Notes under the pieces: generated by a model
Database searches by the model: none
What the model was told of the DNA's origin: nothing
The model's input: the letters and a program-made list of their open reading frames with translations, nothing else
Translations under genes and position numbers: made by a program
In this document: positions 45,479 to 57,211 of the stretch, piece after piece
How the letters are laid out: every line of letters starts with the position of its first letter
Numbering within the stretch: position 1 is the stretch's first letter
Source of the DNA: Anthonomus grandis grandis
Taxonomy: Eukaryota; Arthropoda; Insecta; Coleoptera; Curculionidae
Reading direction: 5' to 3'
NCBI RefSeq assembly: GCF_022605725.1
Contig: NC_065556.1
Location: 4,526,001-4,590,000, forward strand
DNA: 64,000 bases

Positions 45479-47400
45479 GGCCTGTATTTATAATATTTTT
45501 ATTGATTTAATACCAAAAACTATGTGTCCGAATTCAATATAATTGCTTTACCATTAAAATTTCCGAAACGATAAGATTTACGAGGCTCATTAAACTCGAA
45601 AAGTTTCGGGTATTTAAGTGAGGAAATGGTGTCTTAAAATTTAAAAAATCTCAGTACCGAAGATATGCAAAGAAGAACTGAAATTTCGGAAAATAAGTAA
45701 GTTTATTCTTAACTGTACTCAGTCTAATATGAAGCATATATGATAATGATCCAATGAAATAATAATATGATATCATATTTAAAAATATTATCAGAAATTA
45801 TTTAATTAGCTTTTGAATGAAGGACATATAACTTATATTAGGTTTGTAAGACTATTTTGTTAATTTTATCATGAGTGACATGCTGCTATGTCATTTATAA
45901 AAGATATTGTTTATAATCAATAAACATCGTCAATCGTGTAATAATCACAACAATATTAGACTTAAAAAAGAAATTTAGAACATGAATTGGAAAAGTATAA
46001 TTTCAAAAAGATATCAAAGCTGATGAGTGATAGAGTTTCTTCTCTTAGTCTTCTAAAATTAAAAGGTATAGTGATGATCTAAGTTAAAAGATAGAAAAAG
46101 GCTTTTAAAAAGAGAATTAAAGAAATTTCTAAAAGAAATTGTTGCTCAGTCTATGTATGTTTTTTAAATTATTTTATTACTTCAATGGAATAATACTTTC
46201 AAGATCTTGATAACAAATTACCGAATATATCGGAACATTAAACTAGATAAAGTATTAGATATAGATATAGTTTTATTTAAAATGAATACAAGCAACAGTT
46301 TCTACGATTCCCTGGAAAGCTTCGGAGGGGCCATATTATATTAGAACTCGAAAAAATTAAAATTCTCTTTGATCGTAGACTAGCTTAGAGCCAACCTGCT
46401 AAAAATAAGTGGTGCAGTACGCCAGGCCTCACTCAAAGTTGTAGCGCTACATAATAACGATAATATAAAATTAAAAAAACTTGATATTAGAATAAGCTAA
46501 TAATAAATGCTTTAAAATTTCTAATAAAGTAGCATAATGCAGCACAGTCTGATCTGGATTAGCAGTAATAAGAATCACTTCGTTTAAAGCTTTCGAATAT
46601 TATAATAATATACAAGTTAATATTTAGCTCCTTGTTTATAACAAAAACATTAGTAACGAAAACCGTTTTAAATTAAAGAGTTGGATTATAAGTAATCCCA
46701 GATAACTTACTTATAATCTTCTAAATCTCAAATGAAAAAATTAAAAACTTCTTTCTGCTTATTCTTCTGATTAAAATTAGTTTTTTACGTACCAGTCAAG
46801 TTTTTAATTTAACTTTAAGTTTAGGTTGTAAAATTGCTAAACGAAAATTTTTGCGTATAATAATAATATATATATGCGTTAAAATATATTTACCACTATA
46901 TTTTCTCATTCTTTGTATACGACTAAAAAACCTATCTTTTTGTATTCCACATTCATTATGGCCTACCAAGCCTTCATATTTTTTACATGAAAGTCATATA
47001 CTTTAATCTGTTTAAAGCTGCCACAGAAAAATAAGAAAAGAACTGTAAAATATAATGAGATATTTCATTTTGCAGGAGTAAAATCCCTCTACAAATCACA
47101 ATAACAGCTCTCCGTATTAAAGGACTCCTTTCTTATGCAAAAATAATTTTCTTTTTCGGTCAGATTTTTCGCTCTATACAGGTTTTCGTTCTTAGCTTGC
47201 GGAGCGGAGTATACATATTTAATCCCGCAAGTGATATATTGTTGAAGTTTTTTTTTCTGAACGTGTATTTGAGAAAAAATACGATGTGTGGTTATTATAT
47301 ATTACGCCTGAAGTCATAAAACTTTTTATTCGTCACCAATTCCAGTTCTGCTGTAAGTTTTATTGACTTCAATATATATCGTTCCATAAGGAGTTTCCTT
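45479..47400. other. No gene seen
   Basis: AT-rich, frames all short. No repeats noticed. Confidence 0.4.
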
Positions 47401-47404
47401 TATT

Positions 47405-47640
47405 GAAAGTTATGGTAGTTCTATCAACTGGTTAAGAATCTCCGTCTCTTTTGCTTTAGATGTTTCCAAGCTTTGCAAATTTTGTCTCCTATAGCGCCGA
47501 CTTGACTTTGACAAATTAAAAAACGAGAGGACGAGGTTAAGCGAATACAGTGTATGTTTTAATACGATGACCCGATATTTCTCAAGAAATATTTTCACAA
47601 AAAAAGCAGAATAGACTGGTGCATTGTCTTGAATAAAAAT
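47405..47640 (-). pseudogene. Mariner (SETMAR-like) transposase C-terminal fragment
   Basis: IQDNAPVYSAFFVKIFLEKY resembles 'HDNA..H.A...K.FLEK', with the second Asp. VLKHTLYSLNLVLSFFNLSK corresponds to 'VLKHPPYSPDLAPCDFFLFPK', where the third Asp has become Asn. LQSLETSKAKETEILNQL matches the next helix. Dead and 5'-truncated. It belongs to a different mariner lineage from the other copies here. Confidence 0.65.
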
Positions 47641-48104
47641 CTAGAACTTGATCATTCACAAATCAGGCATTCGTCTTTTTATAAGATTACGTAAGGGAGA
47701 GAGCCTACCAAAGCAGTGTTATGCTTGAAATAAAAAGTTGGTGGAGCGTACCTGAAACGCAAGTCAAGTGTACAACATATGTGCGTCTTGTGATCGCATA
47801 CCAAAATGGTGTACAAAACGCATGCACATTGAAGATCAATTGAGAAAGTCCGTCCTTTTATTCAAAAAAAAGGATACGAACTACAGTGTGCCCACAGAAG
47901 AACGTCTGCTCATTACTTTAAGGTCAGTATAAATATGTTTTATAATATTTTAAAGCATAATATAATTTTCTTACAAGTAATAACAGAAGTAGGCGGTGAT
48001 TTAATTTAAAGTTAGCAAAGTAAAAAAATCTGCTGTCAAACTTTTCTATATTTGTCTGATAAATAACACTGGCTTGTTAGAATTGTAAAATTTCTATTAT
48101 TTGC
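47641..48104. other. No gene seen
   Basis: Possibly the outer part of the Harbinger element; its inverted ends were not found. Confidence 0.35.
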
Positions 48105-48540
48105 GTTAAAACAAGATTTTTTGAGTTGACGAACTTTTTTCGCTTTGTCTTTGAATTCGGTCAGTGTGAACATTTGAAGCAATATTAGTTAAATCTTGCT
48201 GCTGCAATTGAAGATCTTCTTATAGGTTATTTTCGGATTGATTGGCAACCCGTGTAGCATCATTTGATTCATCTAGGCTCACCATACTCGTATCTTTAGT
48301 TCTGTCTTCACGTTCTATTGCACCGATACTGGATCGTTGGAAATTATCCGGAAGCTCAGAATGTGAAAAGTCAACATCTGCTTCAGAATTCTCTGTTCTC
48401 TGAAAATTGCGTTTGCTGTTTGGAGAAGTGGTGAAAGGGTCCAAAAAATTCATATATTCTGCTAAGTAATACTGATTATATTTTATACATCCAGATCCTG
48501 AAGGCATCTATTTCTTCTTTTGTCCAACATCACGGCCACG
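48105..48540 (-). pseudogene. Harbinger-associated MADF-type DNA-binding protein, C-terminal part
   Basis: WRNLRGRDV...KKMPSGSGC, then YNQYYLAEYMNFLDPF, follow the pattern of the C-terminal half of a MADF domain ('KWKNLR...Y......S..Y.Y...L.FL...'). A polar, acidic linker follows, with a stop at about 48220 and more in-frame residues to about 48108. PIF/Harbinger elements carry a second gene for a Myb/MADF-like protein, here divergent from the transposase, supporting the call. The N-terminus is missing. Confidence 0.6.
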
Positions 48541-48746
48541 CAGGTTTCACCATCGTAGCTCACACTGAAAAGCTGGAACCGAATAAAAATTATAATACGT
48601 ATAATTATTATTATACTAGTTTTATTAAGCGTAAAAGGTATTAAACACATGTTTACTTAGTTAACAGTAGAAAGAATCTGAGGAACTAAAGACTAATTTA
48701 TGATGCTCTATCATGCTACTTTTTAAGGGGGTATACCACTTTAAGA

Positions 48747-49560
48747 ATGATTATTAGAGATACATCAGTTGGCATATGGAATGCTTTGCAACAAGAGTAT
48801 ATGCCTAGCCCTACACTAGAAATTTGGACTGATACCGCAAAGCGTTATTGGGAACTCTGGAATCTACCAAACTGCATTGAAAGTATAGACGGGAAGCACA
48901 TCAGATTAAAATGCCCTTCAAATACTGGGTCGGCACATTTTAATTACAAAGGATATTTTCTATGGTACTATTGGCAGTGTGTGATGCTGATGTTATGTTT
49001 TTAACAATAGATGTGGGTGAATTTGCTAGGAATAATGATGAGAGAACTTTGAAAGAGAGTGCGTTTGGTAAAGCTTTGTCAAGCGGAGTATTAGGAATAC
49101 CGCACCCCAAACCACAGTTTGTGATTCCACGAGAAATAACAAATTTCCCATATTTTTTCGCAGCTGATGAGCAGCTTTTCCGCTCACACAAAACATTTTA
49201 AAACCCTATCTCAAGCAAAATCTAACAAACAACAAGCGCATATTTAATCCAAGGCCGAAAATTAGTTGAATGTGCTTTTGGCATTGTAACATCCAAGTTT
49301 AGAATTCTAGAAACACCAATCAATTGCAACGTCAAGCAAGTAGATGACATCATTCAGGCTGTATGTGTTTTACATAACTTTATCAGGAAACGCGAAGGAA
49401 TTCACTACCAACAGTGGAGCAGCAAATTCCAACTATTCATTACGATAAGCACCTTCGGGTCAGAAACCAAAATCGAGCATCAAATACAGCTCTAGCCTTT
49501 AGGGACCAACTCGCTGATTTTTTTATGACACCTACAGGATTAATACTATGGCAAAATAAA
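48747..49560 (+). pseudogene. PIF/Harbinger transposase (DDE_4), 5'-truncated
   Basis: WNLPNCIESIDGKHIRLKCP holds the first catalytic Asp (SIDGKH). NTGSAHFNYKGYF follows. After a frameshift at about 48957, LLAVCDADVMFLTIDVGEF contains the second. PKPQFVIPREITNFPYFFAADE gives the following block. After a stop at 49199, RKLVECAFGIVTSKFRIL carries the Glu motif region, followed by VDDIIQAVCVLHNFI. The order and spacing are those of animal Harbinger transposases. The first about 120 residues are absent and there are three lesions. Confidence 0.85.
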
Positions 49561-50464
49561 TACCTTGTGCAAGAATAATATTATAAGAAAACACTGTAAA
49601 AGGTTTTTTTTGGCTTCACAGCTCTAAAAGGTAAAAATAATGGCATAATACGTACATATGTATATATTTGTACTTAATACTAGAAAAATTAATGTAATAA
49701 AAACAAAATAAACATTTTTAAAACTTAAAAAAATAATTTGTTTTGCTTACCTGATGCATAATAGTTTGCTATAGTTTGTCAAACTTTCTCCTGCACATTC
49801 ACGCAATAATCTTTGCTAGTAATATCGTACAGACCGGGGTCAGATTGTATTAACTGTATGAATTTAACATTAAACTCTTGATCATCACGCATATTTTTAA
49901 TAAATGTATAAACAAAAGTATTCAAACTCAATTTTATACATAACTAAACATAATATTAGCACCTCGGTACGCATCAGTCGAAAATAGAACGTGTCCTACG
50001 TTTCGGCACGCATGCAATGAGACACTGCGTCGAGAAGCTTTAAAATCTTTACAGCGGCTGTCGTGCAGCTTCGGTGAGGGTAGTTCCATATAAAAGCAAA
50101 GAAAACTGCACTTAATACGCGACTCATGTGCACATCATTCCTTTTCTCTTCTTTATCTTTGGTGGGCGCTCTCCCTTAGTCTGTCGGAATCTTGACGTAG
50201 TAATATTAATTCACCTTCCTAACCTTGACGACCGAATGACCGTAGATGATTCCACGAAAATTGAGTGTCTTCGGTCATTTTACGCCTTTCTTTGAATGGT
50301 TTTAAAAATCTAAAAAGTTCTGTGTGAAAGAAATATTCACTTCCGTAGACTTCTTTCAACATTGCAGAAGTCACGTTTTCCAAGAGAAACTGGAGGATAC
50401 TAGGAGACACAATGTTTTTTCTATAAGCCACTAGTGCGTAGACTAATTCGACAGAGTCAGGGCC
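49561..50464. other. No gene seen
   Basis: Between the Harbinger gene and the hAT. 49970-50110 is somewhat less AT-rich. No frame is convincing. Confidence 0.4.
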
Positions 50465-50499
50465 CCCACAAGGGTGAGCGGCGCCGGCGTGCGGGATGT

Positions 50500-51240
50500 G
50501 GTTTTGGCGCTCTATAAATGTCTTATGTTTTATTAGGTTTAATGTTAAATATGTGTGTTTTTCTTGTCTTAACGGCAGCAAATTCTTTTATAACTTCATC
50601 AAAATCGATTTTGTTAACCATCTCCTGCTCTATAGCTAATATTGCTCGCCCGGATAGTCTCTCGTGATGCATGGTTGATCGAAGAAAATTTCTTTTTACC
50701 TATTTTTAATTTTGAAAATGACCTCTTCCCAGAAGCCGCAGATACTGGTAAAGTTAAGAGTATTCTTAAGAAAACTGTAATATTTGTCAGAAATGAGGTT
50801 AATATAGGATATATATATGGAGTTCAAATATATATTGCAATATATCCAGAGGATTTGAAGAATAACGAATTGAAAATAACTTTAAAACTTTAATCTCATT
50901 AAACGAAACATCTGCCTCAATATCAGCCTCAATCTTTACCGCCTCAGTAAGTTTCTGTTGTAAAGCTTGGCAGTTCTTTAGGAGATCATCGTCACATAAT
51001 GTTATGGTCACAAAAACCTTGTCATAATTAGAGATCATATCAAATTTACTATTTAGAGAACTTAGTACTTGATCAATTATTCTCAAAAAAATAACTTTAA
51101 GTGCGGCTTTGGGATTTTGAGGTGCTTCATCCCTGTGTCCCAAAAAACTTTGGTTTATATTTTCGTCTAGTAGTAATGATTGCGGGAAAATCTTGCTCTA
51201 TCTTAAGATCGGCGGCTAATTTCGCCGCTTGAGCAATTAT
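50500..51240 (-). pseudogene. hAT transposase, C-terminal piece with hATC
   Basis: In coding order: LAADLKIEQDFPAIITTRRK, PQNPKAALKVIFLRIIDQVL, DDDLLKNCQALQQKLTEAVK, LLTLPVSAASGKRSFSKLKI (the hATC signature), then in another frame HERLSGRAILAIEQEMVNKI and DFDEVIKEFAAVK to a stop at about 50520. Frames alternate three times, so the product is broken. The hATC part normally mediates dimerisation. Confidence 0.85.
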
Positions 51241-51672
51241 CAAAATTATCATTTCTATAATTTTTAAATAATTTTTAAACGACTAAATTCTTAATATAAT
51301 TTCTTCAATAATTATAAATCTTATAAATTCTTAAATAATTTTGACATACTTTAATGTCTATTGTTACACCTTTCATCATTTTGTTTACAATAATAATCTG
51401 AAAAAAAAAACATCATACCAAATAATTACACAACAAATAAAGTTAAATGTTTGGATATTTAATAGTAAAGAACTTGCTTTATGCCTACTTTCTATCCGCC
51501 ATTTCTAAAAGACTCTGACACATTTTAATTAAATTAAATTTTAATGGCTTTATATCTACCCTACTAGATGGTCAACATCTAGTATCACTTAGGGGTTTTA
51601 GATTTAATGCAGGTACATTTTTTTAATAATATCCTATCTTTTTGTGGAGAAAGAGAAAAAAACGTAGAGTTC
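51241..51672. other. No coding seen; within the hAT
   Basis: AT-rich sequence between two hAT coding pieces, either an intron or an unrecognised insertion. Confidence 0.4.
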
Positions 51673-51823
51673 TTATACTATATTAAAAAAGTTTACTGTC
51701 TCATTTGATACCTTAGCAGCATCATTTACTGCTAAATTTAAGCTATGTGCAGCGCATGGCACAAAAAAAGCTCTAAGATTAACGTCCAGTATACGTTTTT
51801 GTAAGCCAAAATGCTTTCCACGC
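51673..51823 (-). pseudogene. hAT transposase, middle piece
   Basis: RGKHFGLQKRILDVNLRAFF and VPCAAHSLNLAVNDAAK form the conserved 'CAAHSLNL' block after the second catalytic motif. Across the foldback insertion the frame resumes at 54221 with YDNGANM, the usual preceding residues. Confidence 0.85.
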
Positions 51824-51832
51824 ATATTGGCA

Positions 51833-54211
51833 ACGTCATGGAAGTTAGCAACAGAATCAGAAACGAAAATCAAATTTTTACAGTCGCCCAGATAAGTTCT
51901 GCACGCAATCTATTTTTTTGCATATTTAAGGATTAAATCTGATTTTAAACATTTAAAATAAAGTTAAGCGAAAGACTATAATTACATATAGACAAAAAAA
52001 GTGTAGATTTGATTTTTTTTTCGGTATAAAAGATAAATGTTTGTTAAATAATAAATAACGTAAAAAAATCACAGTAATTGTTAAAAATTTTTTTACACCT
52101 TCAAACTTGGTGTATAAATAAAAGATAATAAAATACAAGATATATCTTAGAGACACACGTTTTTTCAGGGGATGAAGGGGTGTAAGCTACCCCCAAATAG
52201 TTTAAAAAAATCGTAGTAATTAGTAATAATTTTGTTACACCTTCAAACTTGGTGTATAAATAAAAGGTAATGAAATTCATGATATATCTTAGAGACACAC
52301 GTTTTTTCAGGGGATGAAGGGGTGTAAGCTACCCCCAAATAGTTTAAAAAATCGTAGTAATTAGTAATAATTTTGTTACACCTTCAAACTTGGTGTATAA
52401 ATAAAAGATAATAAAATACAAGATATATCTCAGAGACACACGTTTTTTCAGGGGATGAAGGGGTGAAAGCCACCCCCAAATAGTTTAAAAAATTGTAGTA
52501 TATAGTAATAATTTTGTTACACCTTCAAACTTGGTGTATAAATAAAAGATAATAAAATACAAGATATATCTCAGAGACACACGTTTTTTCAGGGGATGAA
52601 GGGGTGTAAGCTACCCCCAAATAGTTTAAAAAATCGTAGTAATTAGTAATAATTTTGTTACACCTTTAAACTTGGTGTATAAATAAAAGATAATGAAATA
52701 CATGATATATCTTAGAGACACACGTTTTTTCAGGGGATAAAGGGGTGTAAGCCACCCCCAAATAGTTTAAAAAATTGTGGTAATTAGTAATAATTTTGTT
52801 ACACCTTCAAACTTGGTGAATAAATAAAAAATTATAAAATACATGATATATCTCAGAGACACACGTTTTTTCAGGGGATGAAGGGGTATAAGCCACCCCC
52901 AAATAGTTTAAAAAATTGTGGTAATTAGTAATAATTTTGTTACACCTTCAAACTTGGTGTATAAATATAAGATAATAAAATACATGATATATCTCAGAGA
53001 CACACGTTTTTTCAGGGGATGAAGGGGTGTAAGCCATCCCCAAATAGTTTAAAAAATTGTAGTAATTAGTAATAATTTTGTTACACCTTCAAACTTGGTG
53101 TATAAATAAAAGATAATAAAATACATGATATATCTTAGAGACACACGTTTTTTTCAGGGGATGAAGGGGTGTAAGCCACCCCCAAATAACTATAAAAAAT
53201 TGTAGTAATTAGTAATAATTTTGTTACACCTTCAAACTTGGTGTATAAATATAAGGTAATAAAATACATGATATATCTCAGAGACACACGTTTTTTCAGG
53301 GGATGAAGGGGTGTAAGCCATCCCCAAATAGTTTAAAAAATTGTAGTAATTAGTAATAATTTTGTTACACCTTCAAACTTGGTGTATAAATAAAAGATAA
53401 TAAAATACATGATATATCTTAGAGACACACGTTTTTTTCAGGGGATGAAGGGGTGTAAGCCACCCCCAAATAACTATAAAAAATTGTAGTAATTAGTAAT
53501 AATTTTGTTACACCTTCAAACTTGGTGTATAAATATAAGGTAATAAAATACATGATATATCTCAGAGACACACGTTTTTTCAGGGGATGAAGGGGTGTAA
53601 GCCATCCCCAAATAGTTTAAAAAATTGTAGTAATTACTAATAATTTGACTTTTTTGTAAAAAGATTGAATATTTAGTGTAATATCAAAAAAAAATTAATG
53701 TGGTTGAATGTGTTTATTTCATAATTTTTTAAATATAGATTTTTATAGGTTAATAAATATTTTATCTAATATATAGGGAACTGGATACTCAAATTCATGA
53801 TCAGTTATTTCGTTTTATTATTACTAATTACCACATTTTTTTAAACTATTTGGGGGTGGCTTACACCCCTTCACCCCCTGAAAAAACGTGTGTCTCTAAG
53901 ATATATAGTGTATTTTATTATCTTTTATTTTTACACCAAGTTTAAAGGTGTAATAATTTTTAACAATTACTGTGATTTTTTTACGTTATTTATTATTTAA
54001 CAAACATTTATCTTTTATACCAAAAAAAAAATCAAATCTACACTTTTTTTGTCTATATGTAATTATAGTCTTTCTCTTAACTTTATTTTAAATGTTTAAA
54101 ATCAGATTTAATCCTTCAATATGCAAAAAAATAGATTGCATGCAGAACTTATCTGGGCGACTGTAAAAATTTGATTTTCGTTTCTGATTCTGTTGCTAAC
54201 TTCCATGACGT
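51833..54211. mobile_element. Foldback element with an internal tandem array (FB copy 2)
   Basis: The ends ACGTCATGGAAGTTAGCAAC and its complement continue as inverted arms of over 200 bp (to about 52090 and from about 53950). They are flanked by a perfect 9-bp duplication, ATATTGGCA (51824-51832 and 54212-54220). One arm side is expanded into eleven tandem units of 141-143 bp. The right arm holds one inverted unit. No protein is encoded. Architecture and duplication length resemble Drosophila Foldback elements, which have been linked to the Mutator group. Confidence 0.9.
52095..53640. repeat. Tandem array, eleven units of 141-143 bp
   Basis: Unit starts (ACACCTTCAAACTTGG or close variants) fall at 52095, 52237, 52378, 52519, 52660, 52801, 52942, 53083, 53226, 53367 and 53510. 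Each contains CACACGTTTTTTCAGGGGAT and a CACCCCCAAATAG block. The last four units alternate 143 and 141 bp and form two copies of a 284-bp dimer. Confidence 0.95.
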
Positions 54212-54242
54212 ATATTGGCACCGTTATCATACCTAAATTTAA

Positions 54243-56627
54243 TCTTCGTCTTCCCGGGTGGGGTACAAATGTACCCCATACATCTCTTTTCTTGCATATT
54301 TGCCCAAAAAAAGCTTATTTTTTGTGAAGAATTTTATTTTCTGTTAATAAAAGCTTTGTAAATATTATTTACTGCCTTTTAAACCAGATTTTTTTCTCGG
54401 TTTTTCAAAAATAAAGTTGTTTGGATAGCCTGGGGTACATTTATACCCCACGTGGGAATGCACGCCTACTGGCCTGGCGGTGCTTTGTACTTCGATCCGG
54501 CGCACGCTGCTTCTAAAAATAACCATTAGTTGATTAGAGTGATCGTTGTAGTGTGCGCAGACTTATTTACTGTTTCATTTATTTCAAAGCCATTGAAGTG
54601 TTTTGTTTTAGCAGTTAGTTTTGCGAGTTTTGTGGTATTTCGCTTTTTTAAAATTTAATCAAAAATGTCGAAAGGCCTTAGTGATGCCGAATTAGAACGG
54701 CTATTATATGCAGACTCCGATAATGAAATAGGGGAGTTTGACGTAATTTTGTCTGACGATGAGGAAAGTGACGGGGAACCGGAAATAAATGACGAGGAGT
54801 CGGATCTTATTGAATGCGATAGTGACAGTCAAGGCACATCTGTGGAGCAGGAACAGCAAGAGACTATGGACGGTGGAAATCAATTTTATAAATCTAAAGA
54901 TGGTACCCAGTGGTCAAAAGTTCCCTATCTTCAGACACGCAGAGGAGCTAAAGATATAATAAAGAATAAACAAGGTCTTACTGCGTATAGTTCAAATTTT
55001 ACCATTGAAATTGAAGCTTTTTTACTGTTCATGTCAGACAATATATTGAATATATTAGTAGTTCAAACGAATAGAAAAGCTGAAAAGGTACGTTTCCTTT
55101 TTCATTGACCTTATTTAAAATTTTATTTGATATTATTTATTAGTATTTTTTTTATTTAATGTTACTTATTAAGAATTATTTTGTTATAGGTAATAAGTCA
55201 ATGGAATGAAAAATATCCACATAAATTGCAACGAACTTGGCAGCTTACCGATTCTACGGAAATCAAGGCATACCTAGGAATCCTGCTGATCCAAGGAGCG
55301 CTTCAAGCAACCAAGGAGCCCCAAAGAATGTTATGGTGTACAGATAAGAAATATGTTAGGCCTATTTTTCCGGCAAGTATGTCACGTAATCGATTTCAGT
55401 TGCTTACAGCATTTATTCGATTTGACGACTATTCTACTAGACCTCAGCGTAAGATAAACGATAAATTGGCGCCAATTAGAGAAGTTTTTGATTTGTTTGT
55501 TCAGAATTATGGCTTATTCACATGGGTCACATGTTACTATAAATGAGCAACTTGTTTCCTTCAGAGGGAGATGTCCTTTTCGAGTTTACATGAAAAGTAA
55601 GCCCGATAAATATGGCCTTAAAATTTGGGCAATGGCGGATAGTAAAAATTCGTACAGTGCAAATTTACAGGTTTATCTTGGTAAAATAAATAATAAACCA
55701 GAAAAAAATCAGGGTGAGAGAGTAATTTTTTTACAAGTCTACCACTGGCAGATAAGCTTGCTGAAAAAAAACTTACCCTGTGTGGAACCCTCAGAAAAAA
55801 TAAGTCATACATTCCAAACGAGTTGCAACCAAAATTATTTAGGCCTGAATTTTCATAACATACTATTGTGTCTTATACACCTAGCGAAGGCAAAGCAGTT
55901 ATTTTATTGTCTACGGAATATCATGATGATACTGTTGCAGATGAAAAATATAAGAATAAACCTCATATTATACTTCATTATAATGATACAAAGGGTGCTG
56001 TAGACACCACAGATGAAATGGTAAAGCAATACTCTGCTCGCAGAATTTGCAATCGATGGCCAATGGCAATTTTTGGCCAATTATTAGATATTGCGGCACT
56101 AAACTCTTTTATTATATGGGACATCAAGTATCAAAAAATCAAAAAATCTAAGAACGACCGACGATATTTTTTGCTTCAGTTAGGAGAATCTTTGGTAAAA
56201 GAATATATTGTACGAAGATATAATAACTCAGGACGCTTGAGCAAGATGCTAAGGCAGTATATGCGCGATGTTGTTCCAGACTTGGCGTCTCCTCCATTTG
56301 AAAACCAAAATGAAAGACTTAAAAGTGGACATTGTTATCTCTGTGATCGAAATAGAGATCGCAAATCTAGAAAACTTTGCAAGGAGTGTCAAAATTTCGT
56401 ATGCGCGGAACACCATGTAAAAGAAGTGAAGTGTGTTAAGTGCAAAGAAAATTAACTATGTTTTTTTATAATTTGATTAATTATATTTGATTGAAGTTAC
56501 AAGTTTATTTTATGTATTTGTATAATTAAAAACATGTAAATGTATCAGTAGTATCATTTTCATGATGGGGTACAAATGTACCCCACTTGGGACTTTACGT
56601 AACTTTTCTAACGTGGGAAGACGAAGG
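54243..56627 (+). mobile_element. piggyBac-like element 1, 2.39 kb
   Basis: TTAA lies at 54239-54242 and 56628-56631. The ends read TCTTCGTCTTCCC and the complement of CCTTCGTCTTCCC. The 20-bp palindrome TGGGGTACAAATGTACCCCA occurs near both ends (54259-54278 and 56566-56585), with a variant at 54431-54450. It inserted into the hAT gene. Confidence 0.93.
54665..56455 (+). pseudogene. piggyBac transposase 1, second catalytic Asp deleted
   Basis: ATG 54665 starts an acidic N-terminus. A GT-AG intron spans 55088-55189 and keeps phase at EK/VISQW. ELTAYLG-type residues (IKAYLGILLIQGAL) and SRNRFQLLTAFIRFDD follow. A frameshift at about 55515 leads to HVTINEQLVSFRGRCPFRVY and WAMADSKNSY with the first catalytic Asp. 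At about 55715 the segment that normally contains 'T.DNF.TS' (second Asp) is missing; the protein resumes at SLPLADKLAEKKLTLCGT in another frame. From 55868 a clean frame has KGAVDTTDEM (third Asp) and the C-terminal Cys/His cross-brace finger (CYLCDRN ... CKEC ... CAEHH ... CVKC). Not functional. Confidence 0.92.
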
Positions 56628-56631
56628 TTAA

Positions 56632-57061
56632 TATCTAAATTTAAATTTTGTAAAATTTCAACTACAAAATTAAATAGTCCTTTTCCCGTAGAATCGAATG
56701 TTGGGCTAAAATCTAAAAAACTCTCTTGTATCTGAACTTTTTTACAATCTTGACTTAACACCACATAACGAGGCTTAAACAAGGCTTATTTGTCCTGTGT
56801 GACCTGTATCTGGGGTACAGTCCATAATTATCAAATAATATTTGGAATTACGTACCATATATAAAATATTATTTTTTACTTTCGAAGACATTAATTCTAC
56901 AATTTCATTTTGAATTTGATAGCCTAAATAATAAGTTTTTTTTTAAAGAATTTCCCTGAGAGTTCTGCAGTCTACTAAAATGTTCTCTCATCACATGGTC
57001 AAATGAGGAAATCATCTCGACAGCCTTAAGAAAATATCCGTTATCAGATTAAAAAAGTATT
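56632..57061 (-). pseudogene. hAT transposase, piece between the two piggyBacs
   Basis: FLKAVEMISSFDHVMREHF, IQNEIVELMSSKVKN, YYLIIMDCTPDTGHTGQISL (first catalytic Asp), a stop, then KKVQIQESFLDF and GLFNFVVEILQNLNLDI. The order is that of DUF4371-type hAT proteins. Confidence 0.85.
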
Positions 57062-57211
57062 TTAACCCTTTCGCTGCGGATGCCGCATATATGCGTCTTA
57101 TTTATTTTGTTCGAAGCGTGCGGGTGTCGCCTTTATGTCCAAGCTGTTTTCGCCTCGCTGAGGTGATCGCTTATTAGCGTCTAGATATTATAATAACTGC
57201 CCCACCACTAT

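Noticed and set aside
50219..50460. Extension of the hAT C-terminal frame
   Set aside because: The codons past the transposase stop are Pro/Gly-rich noncoding translation near the likely element end.
52095..53640. CRISPR-like array
   Set aside because: The units are contiguous, 141-143 bp, without spacers, and lie inside a eukaryotic mobile element.
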